Source: Desulfobacterales bacterium
GTDB lineage: Bacteria > Desulfobacterota > Desulfobacteria > Desulfobacterales > JASFBJ01
Direction: 5' to 3'
NCBI GenBank assembly: GCA_030149585.1
Contig: JASFBJ010000017.1
Location: forward strand, 1 to 21,599
Length of the DNA stretch: 21,599 nt
A model generated the notes under the pieces. That model saw only the letters and a list, made by a program, of their open reading frames with translations. It made no database searches and had not been told where the DNA came from. The translations under genes and the position numbers were made by a program. Of the stretch, positions 16,305 through 21,599 are shown piece by piece (position 1 is the stretch's first letter; each line of letters opens with the position of its first letter).

Positions 16305-16910
16305 ATGTTAAATAAAATTTTGCTTCAACCTGATATTTATCAGCCTTTTCTTACGCAGCTTGGAAATATTTTTTCTGAAATGGACGCCAGCTATCAGGCA
16401 GCAGCGGATTATTACGGTTTTTCTTGTGATGGCTGTCAGGATAATTGCTGCCTGACCCGCTTTTCCCACTACACCCTGCTGGAATATCTTTATGTCCGGC
16501 AGGGCTATGCTGAACTCAACCAAAAGATTCAGATGCAAGTCAGACAAAAAAGTAAAGAGGTCATTTATCAAACTGCGCTTCTTCTTGCCCAAAAAAAGGT
16601 GGTAAGATTAATGTGCCCTTTGAATGATAAGGGCCTTTGCCGGCTTTATATGCTTCGTCCCATGATCTGCCGGCTCCACGGCATACCTCATGAGTTTCAA
16701 AATCCAGCCCTGAATAAAAAAAAATATGGGCCGGGCTGCCGAACTTTTACAGATAAATGCGCTCATAAAAAATATTTTATATTTGACCGTACCCGATTTT
16801 ATCTGAGCATTTCCGTTCTTGAAAAAAAGATCAGAGAGGCTTTTAATTTTAACCAAAAATTGAAAATGACAATTGCTGAAATGCTTTACGTGCCGGACCA
16901 ACAGTCATAA
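16305..16910 (+). CDS. YkgJ-type CxxCxxxCC cysteine-cluster protein
   Basis: The 201-residue protein has CDGCQDNCC (C41, C44, C48, C49) and a second group CPLNDKGLCRLYMLRPMICR (C104, C112, C122), the two halves of the putative metal-binding YkgJ-family domain. I start it at the ATG at 16305. The frame stays open upstream to a TTG at 16242, but those residues (CAYLWKLFR) are encoded by the MITE-like element and recur in its other copies, so they are probably not native. No ribosome site is obvious. It is followed after 25 bases by another protein of the same family, and probably begins an operon that ends with the acyl-CoA synthetase. Confidence 0.8.
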   Translation: MLNKILLQPDIYQPFLTQLGNIFSEMDASYQAAADYYGFSCDGCQDNCCLTRFSHYTLLEYLYVRQGYAELNQKIQMQVRQKSKEVIYQTALLLAQKKVVRLMCPLNDKGLCRLYMLRPMICRLHGIPHEFQNPALNKKKYGPGCRTFTDKCAHKKYFIFDRTRFYLSISVLEKKIREAFNFNQKLKMTIAEMLYVPDQQS

Positions 16911-16935
16911 CATACTGAAAAAGAATTAATACTCA

Positions 16936-17718
16936 ATGAAAAAAACGGATATTTCCCGACTGGACACTCTGCCTGGTAAGCGGATCAAACCTGGTGAAAC
17001 TTTTAAATTTCAATGCCATGAGAAACTGTCCTGTTATAATCTATGCTGCCGCAATCTTAATCTTTTTTTGTATCCTTACGATATTCTGCGTTTAAAAAAG
17101 CAGCTCAAAATTTCCTCTGACCAATTTTTGGACACCTATGTTGATGTGGTTCTTCGAAAAGATAATTATTTGCCGGATGTTCTGTTAAAAATGGCTGATA
17201 ATCAGGAAAAGACCTGCCCTTTTTTAGATGCCGATGGCTGCCGGGTTTATCCGGATCGCCCGGATACATGCCGAACTTTTCCAATTGAACAGGGCGCTTT
17301 TTTTGATGCTGCAAAAAATAAAACCAGACTCGTCCACTTTTTTAGGCCGCCTGATTTTTGTCTTGGTCAGCACCAAAAAAAAACATGGACAACCAACTCC
17401 TGGTCAATGGATCAAAATGCTGCGCTATATAATCAAATGACCGTACGCTGGGCTGAGGTAAAACGTCTGTTTGAATCCGATCCCTGGGGAAAAGAGGGGC
17501 CATATGGTTCAAAGGGAAAAATGGTCTTTATGGCGGCATATAATATAGATGGCTTTAGAGAGTTTGTTTTGCACTCTACCTTTCTGACCCGCTTTAAAAT
17601 CAAAACAGCTTTAATTAAAAAAATTAAAACCAGTGATACAGAATTGCTCAAACTTGGGTTTGAGTGGATTAAGCTGATGATTTGGGGGAAACAATCCAGA
17701 ATTATTCAGTTTTTTTAA
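16936..17718 (+). CDS. YkgJ-type cysteine-cluster protein, paralogue of the 3238-3972 gene
   Basis: The 260-residue protein has C27, C33, C37 and C38 (in FQCHEKLSCYNLCC), YPYDILRLKKQL, then CPFLDADGCRVYPDRPDTCR (C94, C102, C112). The order, spacing and PYDILRLK segment match the minus-strand protein at 3238-3972, so the two are paralogues on either side of the sulfate-reduction block. The C-terminal region ends with LGFEWIKLMIW, similar in place to IFAHQWVKK of the other. Metal binding is inferred from the cysteines; the function is unknown. It follows the preceding gene by 25 bases and precedes the acyl-CoA synthetase by 55. Confidence 0.83.
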   Translation: MKKTDISRLDTLPGKRIKPGETFKFQCHEKLSCYNLCCRNLNLFLYPYDILRLKKQLKISSDQFLDTYVDVVLRKDNYLPDVLLKMADNQEKTCPFLDADGCRVYPDRPDTCRTFPIEQGAFFDAAKNKTRLVHFFRPPDFCLGQHQKKTWTTNSWSMDQNAALYNQMTVRWAEVKRLFESDPWGKEGPYGSKGKMVFMAAYNIDGFREFVLHSTFLTRFKIKTALIKKIKTSDTELLKLGFEWIKLMIWGKQSRIIQFF

Positions 17719-17773
17719 GATATTTCAGGGCAGGCTCAAATTAATATCAACTATTTATAAGGAGTAAAAAAAA

Positions 17774-19432
17774 ATGATTTTAACATCGCAAGAGGCAATT
17801 AGTAAATTCGAGGGAATGGGTATCTGGGGAAACAAAACCATCATTGATTATTTTAAAGAACATGTTGAAAAAAAACCGGATCAGATCTGTATAATTGACC
17901 CGCCAAATAAAAAAGCACTTATGGGTTTAGATCCTGAAAGACTTACTTATAGTGAATTTGATAAAGCAGTTGATGCAACGGCAGAGGGACTTGCCAAATT
18001 GGGCATAGGCAAAGATGATATTATCATGGTTCAGATGCCCAATTGCTGGGAACTGGCAATGATGTATCTGGCAATTGCCCGAACAGGCGCTCTGACAAGT
18101 CCGGCTCCTGTTCTCTGGAGAAAAGCAGAGCTATCCCATATTGCAAAACTGACTGAAGCCAAAGCTTTTATTACAGTGAATGAATTTAATAATTTTAACC
18201 ATAAACACCTGGGTGAGGAGCTTATGTCTGAAAACAGCTCCATGGAACATGTCCTGGTTGTCAATGACATTAAAAAAATGGCTCAAAATGATGTTAAAGG
18301 CTCACTCAGTGATATACAAATCAGCGCCAATGATATTTTTACAATTTGCTGGACATCTGGAACTGAGGCAGCGCCAAAGGGATGCCCGCTGAGCCATAAC
18401 AACTGGATGGGCATGACTGCAGTTCAAAAGGCAGGCGGAATGCAGGCAGGGGACGTGATGCTGACTGCCGGCCCTCTTGTAAATATGGCTTCAATCGGTA
18501 CGGTCTTTATGCCATGGCTGAATCTTGGCGGCACTATGGTTTTACACCATCCATTTGATCCTGCAGTTTTTATGCAACAGATGATTCAGGAAAAAGTAAA
18601 TTATACTCTTTTGGTTCCTGCTGTTACAAATATGATCGCCAAACATCCCAATGTCGACAGTTTTGACCTTAGCAGTGTCAGGGCTATTACGGTTGGTTCA
18701 GCGCCATCCTCCTTATGGACGATGCAAGAGTTCAACCGGAGATGGGGCATAAGCATCGGAAATATATGGGGCCAAAATGAAGGAACCGGGATTGTTTCCG
18801 GCATTGAAGATATTCCTGATATGGAAATCAGGGTGGATCATTTTCCCCAATTTGGAAAACCAGGAGCTAAATGGAAATCAAACGCCTCTAAATTTATTAT
18901 TGCAAAAGTTATTGATTCCGCAACAGGCGATGAATTGACTAAGACTGGAGATGTAGGCGAGCTGGTTTATAAGGGGCCTGGAGTAATTGCTGAATATTTT
19001 AGAAACCCAGAGGCAACCAAAAAAGGCTTTACAGAAGATGGTTTTTTTAAAACCGGAGATCAGTTCAAGATTAAAGACGGCGATTGTATTGCTTTTTTTG
19101 ACAGAGGCAAAGATATCATCATTAGGGGAGGTTTTAATATTAGTGCTCAGGAAATTGAAAATTATCTTCTTTCACATCCCAAAGTTCAGGATGCGGCTGT
19201 TGTGGCAATGAAGGATGAACGGCTTGGCGAAAAAATGTGTGTCTATATATGCCCGAGTCCGGGTGAGAAAGTCGAACTATCTGATATAACATCTTTGCTT
19301 GAAGAAAAAGGGGTCGCAAAATACAAATACCCAGAGCGTCTCGAAATTATAGATATGATACCAAGAAATCCAGTGGGCAAGATTCTTAAAAATAAATTAA
19401 GAGACGACATCAATGAAAAGCTTGAAAAATAA
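17774..19432 (+). CDS. AMP-dependent acyl-CoA synthetase (class I adenylate-forming enzyme)
   Basis: The 552-residue protein should activate a carboxylic acid as acyl-AMP and then acyl-CoA. It has the P-loop-like A3 motif CWTSGTEAAPKG (192-203), A5 IWGQNEGTG (331-339), A7 with FKTGD (425-429), A8 DRGKDIIIRGGFNISAQEIE (443-462) and the C-terminal lysine motif NPVGKILK with K536. The A3 sequence has GTEAAPKG instead of the common GTTGxPKG. Length and layout fit medium- or long-chain fatty acid or cyclohexanecarboxylate-type ligases, but the substrate cannot be read from the sequence. AAGGAG precedes the ATG by about ten bases. A terminator follows. Confidence 0.9.
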   Translation: MILTSQEAISKFEGMGIWGNKTIIDYFKEHVEKKPDQICIIDPPNKKALMGLDPERLTYSEFDKAVDATAEGLAKLGIGKDDIIMVQMPNCWELAMMYLAIARTGALTSPAPVLWRKAELSHIAKLTEAKAFITVNEFNNFNHKHLGEELMSENSSMEHVLVVNDIKKMAQNDVKGSLSDIQISANDIFTICWTSGTEAAPKGCPLSHNNWMGMTAVQKAGGMQAGDVMLTAGPLVNMASIGTVFMPWLNLGGTMVLHHPFDPAVFMQQMIQEKVNYTLLVPAVTNMIAKHPNVDSFDLSSVRAITVGSAPSSLWTMQEFNRRWGISIGNIWGQNEGTGIVSGIEDIPDMEIRVDHFPQFGKPGAKWKSNASKFIIAKVIDSATGDELTKTGDVGELVYKGPGVIAEYFRNPEATKKGFTEDGFFKTGDQFKIKDGDCIAFFDRGKDIIIRGGFNISAQEIENYLLSHPKVQDAAVVAMKDERLGEKMCVYICPSPGEKVELSDITSLLEEKGVAKYKYPERLEIIDMIPRNPVGKILKNKLRDDINEKLEK

Positions 19433-19502
19433 TAAGTTATTACGTTTTTAGCAAGTCGTTTAAGATAGATATTCAGATAACAGAGAAAAAATCTCTGACC
19501 AC

Positions 19503-19546
19503 AAAAAAAAAGAGCATTTCGCTGAACTGAGGAAATGCTTTTTTTT
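19503..19546 (+). terminator. Rho-independent terminator after the acyl-CoA synthetase
   Basis: AGCATTTC (19513-19520) pairs with GAAATGCT (19532-19539) across an 11-base loop, and a flanking A-run pairs with the T-run at 19540-19546. It can work on both strands. Confidence 0.85.
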
Positions 19547-19614
19547 GTGCAAACCTTAGGGTTCGCCGATTTCCCGGCTGATATACGAATCTTTTTTCTT
19601 CCTGAAAGTATTTA

Positions 19615-19814
19615 GGAACGAAGATAAAATAACTTCCTCAACTATGCATCACAGCTTCAGGTCATCTTTGCCCGATCCGTCTGATTTGAAATAGGCACAA
19701 AAATCTTGAAATAGCTCGCTATTCCCGCAACTTTTGTACCTAATTATAGATCGGGTAGATCGATCAAACCTAAATTTGTGCGCCTACTTGTGGAAGTTAT
19801 TTCGTCCCCGTTCC
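19615..19814 (+). mobile_element. Full-length MITE-like palindromic element, copy B
   Basis: This 200-bp copy shares with copy A the ends GGAACGA and CGTTCC, the blocks CTATGCATCACAGCTTCAGG and AAAAATCTTGAAATAGCTCG, and the right-hand core. It has about 20 extra bases around 19675-19700. TTA flanks it on both sides, possibly a target duplication. It has the same orientation as the other three copies and no coding capacity. Confidence 0.85.
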
Positions 19815-20182
19815 TTAGCTTCTTTCATCACTATTAACAAATTTAAAATAATTGACATCACATTAGTAATATGTAATCTCTTTTTTAGAGTTATTTGTGA
19901 AACATTTCTTATGTTGTTTTTAATTAACATCCAATAATTTAGCGCAACACTTTTTATGTTTTTTTACGCATTTTTAATCTCAATATACACATTGATTGTA
20001 TTTAATGCAATATCAAGATGTTAGATAATTTGCAAAAAAAGTACTATACGGCAAAAACAGTCGCGTATCAGAAATAAGCTGCATTTTAGCCGTAATTAAC
20101 TACGGCTATTTGGCCGTCTACTCTATGTTCTGTGCCTTCCTAAAAAAGTATTGTATCGTCTGACAAGCCGTTGTATATTTAG
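19815..20182. other. AT-rich non-coding stretch
   Basis: I see no gene here. There is a small hairpin AGCCGTA-N6-TACGGCT (20088-20107). Near the end, TATCGTCTGACAAGCCGTT (20154-20172) resembles the start of the attC-like site at 20563-20580 (TATCGTCTAACAATCGTT). Confidence 0.5.
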
Positions 20183-20401
20183 GATATTGAAAGTTTAAAA
20201 AAAGAAGGCGCTATTTCTCTCAAAGTTTTCCTTGATGCTTGCAAAAAACGTAATATTGAACCTAAAAAGAAATATTCAGGGAAATTTAATGTACGTGTAC
20301 CTTCCAATCTTCATGCAAATATTGTCAGTGCAGCTATGGCCGAAGGGAAAAGCTTAAATCAATGGATCGTAGATACTTTAGAACAGGCTGCTCATATTTA
20401 A
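20183..20401 (+). pseudogene. 5'-truncated hicB-like antitoxin remnant
   Basis: An open stretch of 72 codons encodes the C-terminal part of a HicB-family antitoxin: DIESLKKEGAISLKVFLDAC, then a linker, then YSGKFNVRVPSNLHANIVSA and GKSLNQWIVDTLEQAA. These are the end of the HicB-like domain and the ribbon-helix-helix DNA-binding part. A TAG lies directly upstream in frame, there is no ATG until the middle of the RHH part, and the N-terminal half of HicB (its GYxG-type start) is missing. No hicA toxin gene is seen on either side. It is therefore a broken gene, probably a decayed cassette, with an attC-like site 164 bases downstream. Confidence 0.75.
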
Positions 20402-20565
20402 TCATTTTGACTGCCGTAAAGTAGCTGTAAGATGCATACATATAAGGTCATGTAGGAACTGATTATCATTATCTTCCAGTCATTAAAAGTGAATAATTGG
20501 AGGTGCAAATTTAAGATTTTGTTTTGATTAATATTAGTATAACACATTGATATTTTAATTATATC

Positions 20566-20685
20566 GTCTAACAATCGTTTATCCTGACACCCAAAGTCGC
20601 GCTGTTTTTTATTTTGCGTAACCCATGTAAAAAATCGTATTTACCAAGGTCTTTGCAGGCTTTGGGTGCAGGATACACATTAGGC
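20566..20685 (+). repeat. Decayed attC-like recombination site
   Basis: The site starts GTCTAAC (fits the RYYYAAC core) and ends ATTAGGC (one base off GTTRRRY) over 120 bp, within the attC size range. The inner arms TCCTGACACCCAAAG and CTTTGGGTGCAGGA pair perfectly except for one extra A in the left arm, as expected for an attC extrahelical base. The left spacer (9 bases) is longer than the right (5), and the cleavage-site G is replaced by A, so it may be inactive. Confidence 0.55.
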
Positions 20686-20778
20686 TCGTTTCGCTGCGAA
20701 ATCAGTGGCGTTCAATATTACAAGTCCGGTAATAATTGTTTCATGAAAACCTCGAAGAAATTTTGTTAAGGGATACGA

Positions 20779-21026
20779 ATGCCGCTTAACCTTTATGCAG
20801 AAATCTATGAGTCTGGTTCATACCGCAAGGTTGGACGTCTGTTCGTGGTGGTACTCTCAAGTACCCGGTACGTAACCGAGCAGTGCTTCGTGAATTGCGA
20901 CATTTACGTGTAGGTAAATGGAAAAAAGTAATCAAGCAGGGGAATTTCGGCGAAGTTCATTACTTTGAACACAAATCCGGCAGTGTTGCCGGTGTCAATT
21001 TTTTTTCCAGGAGGGCAAAAACATGA
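20779..21026 (+). pseudogene. Small frameshifted cassette gene of unknown function
   Basis: An ATG at 20779 with AAGGG seven bases upstream opens a frame reading MPLNLYAEIYESGSYRKVGR. The reading then makes sense only in another frame from about 20844: RGGTLKYPVRNRAVLRELRH onward, then GKWKKVIKQGNFGEVHYFEH and KSGSVAGVNFF, ending with TGA at 21024-21026. That stop overlaps the next ATG (ATGA), a sign of a real coupled gene. Adding one base between about 20836 and 20844 would give one protein of about 82 residues. It could be a true pseudogene, a sequencing error or, less likely, programmed frameshifting. Family not recognised; the end resembles tails of some polymorphic toxins, but this is a weak impression. 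Confidence 0.5.
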
Positions 21027-21433
21027 AACAAAATCATCCATTCCATATTGTTCTCTCGGATTCACGAGGAAAACCAACACAGCAGTTGGAACTTTTTGCA
21101 CTTTTGAATCTGGGAATAGCCCAGTCATTAGCCAGTGGCGTCATAAGTGCTACAGACTCTATTCAACTCTTTTACCATGCGGACAATTGTCTTTATGTAC
21201 GAAAACATCTCAGAAACAAACATGCCAATGCAATCATGAGCCATGGGGTACAGTTAATAGACCTTTTTGATTGTTTGCCGGCGGAGGAGGCACAGCGTGA
21301 GTTTTTCCATGGACTGGAAAAGATACGCTCTTTATGTATGAAACTTTTAGAAAAAGGGCGTTGCCTTGGCGTTTCAAATCGTGACCGGATAGAACCAGAA
21401 CGGCACAAAGGCCTAACCAGCCAGTCAGCCTGA
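21023..21433 (+). CDS. Hypothetical cassette-borne protein, possibly DUF3969-like
   Basis: The 136-residue protein is mostly helical, with FALLNLGIAQSLASGVISAT near 27-46 and a charged helix HGLEKIRSLCMKLLEKGR near 110. No signal peptide or membrane segment is visible. The pattern of short helices after LxxLGIxxSLxxGxIS recalls the DUF3969 group, but I am not sure. CAGGAGGG lies before the ATG, which overlaps the stop of the upstream reading frame by ATGA. The coding region ends inside an attC-like site (its stop is at 21431-21433), as is usual in integron cassettes. If the upstream ORF is a toxin, this could be its immunity protein; that is speculation. Confidence 0.75.
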   Translation: MKQNHPFHIVLSDSRGKPTQQLELFALLNLGIAQSLASGVISATDSIQLFYHADNCLYVRKHLRNKHANAIMSHGVQLIDLFDCLPAEEAQREFFHGLEKIRSLCMKLLEKGRCLGVSNRDRIEPERHKGLTSQSA

Positions 21434-21537
21434 CCGGAAAAGCCAGCGCGGTTTTCGCATTTACGTTATTTTGAGCAAAACTTCGAACTTGCCAAGTTTT
21501 TCTTTGGCTTTTCCGGTAGGTGACTTCACCGTTCGGC
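21411..21537 (+). repeat. attC-like integron recombination site
   Basis: The site runs from GCCTAAC (21411-21417, perfect RYYYAAC) to GTTCGGC (21531-21537, six of seven in GTTRRRY), 127 bp. Next to each core is a five-base unpaired spacer (CAGCC and TCACC). The inner arms are AGTCAGCCTGACCGGAAAAG (continuing CCA) on the left and TGGCTTTTCCGGTAGGTGAC (continuing T) on the right. They pair throughout except for two extra G bases in the left arm, the extrahelical bases that set attC strand choice. This full layout is specific to attC. The preceding gene's stop lies inside it. No integrase gene is in the window. Confidence 0.85.
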
Positions 21538-21576
21538 GAAGTAAAAAAATGGTTTTCTGGATAGGATATTGAACAA

Positions 21577-21599
21577 ATGAAAAAAACTCAATATTTTGA
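21577..21599 (+). CDS. Possible start of the next cassette gene, cut by the window end
   Basis: An ATG follows the attC-like site by 39 bases, with AGGAT upstream as a weak ribosome site, and the frame (MKKTQYF) is open to the window edge. Only seven complete codons are visible, so this is a positional guess. Confidence 0.3.

Noticed and set aside
19734..19937. A 67-codon open frame through the MITE-like element
   Set aside because: It consists of element DNA (NLCAYLWKLFR) plus AT-rich flank and resembles no protein; the shared residues come from repeat DNA.
19942..20026. Possible third attC (GCGCAAC at the left, GTTAGAT at the right)
   Set aside because: The two cores pair at only three of seven positions and the AT-rich inner arms match poorly, so chance is more likely.
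20883..21026. A 47-codon frame starting at GTG 20883 as an intact small gene
   Set aside because: There is no ribosome site before the GTG, while the ATG at 20779 has one; a frameshifted longer gene explains both halves better.

Overview
The window looks like a low-GC piece of chromosome from a sulfate-reducing bacterium, probably of the Desulfobacterota and plausibly a Desulfobacterales member. The main evidence is a complete module for sulfate activation and APS reduction: aprBA (4467-6946, +), qmoABC (7271-12102, +) and a convergent sat (12412-13680, -). The taxon is inferred from these families and base composition, not from a search.

Left flank (1-3972): two copies of the right end of a short palindromic repeat, then a minus-strand operon of a CxxCxxxCC (YkgJ-type) metal-cluster protein, a short-chain dehydrogenase lacking the usual catalytic lysine, and a PAS-PAS-GGDEF-EAL cyclic-di-GMP protein with both catalytic motifs intact. 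A divergent intergenic region of about 490 bp holds the apr leader.

Core (4467-13855): Sat makes APS from sulfate and ATP, AprBA reduces APS to sulfite, and the membrane-bound QmoABC complex is the presumed link from the menaquinone pool to AprBA. A strong terminator separates aprA from qmoA, so these are probably two transcription units. qmoC and sat converge on two terminators that bracket a cluster of inverted repeats. sat has a near-consensus sigma-70 promoter with an inverted repeat just downstream of the predicted start.

Middle (13856-19547): a translationally coupled pair on the minus strand (an HsdR_N-like protein with a degenerate nuclease motif, then a TadA-like deaminase), a divergent dGTPase-like HD phosphohydrolase whose stop codon touches a full-length palindromic MITE-like element, then two more YkgJ-type proteins and an acyl-CoA synthetase. 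A second full-length element follows at 19615-19814.

Right end (about 20150-21599): this part looks like integron gene cassettes. One very good attC-like site (21411-21537) and one decayed attC-like site (20566-20685) bound a cassette of about 850 bp. It carries a small frameshifted ORF overlapping an unrecognised 136-aa protein by ATGA. A 5'-truncated hicB remnant precedes the first site, and the next cassette's ORF may start at the window edge. No integron integrase is visible, so the array either continues beyond the window or is an integrase-less attC cluster.
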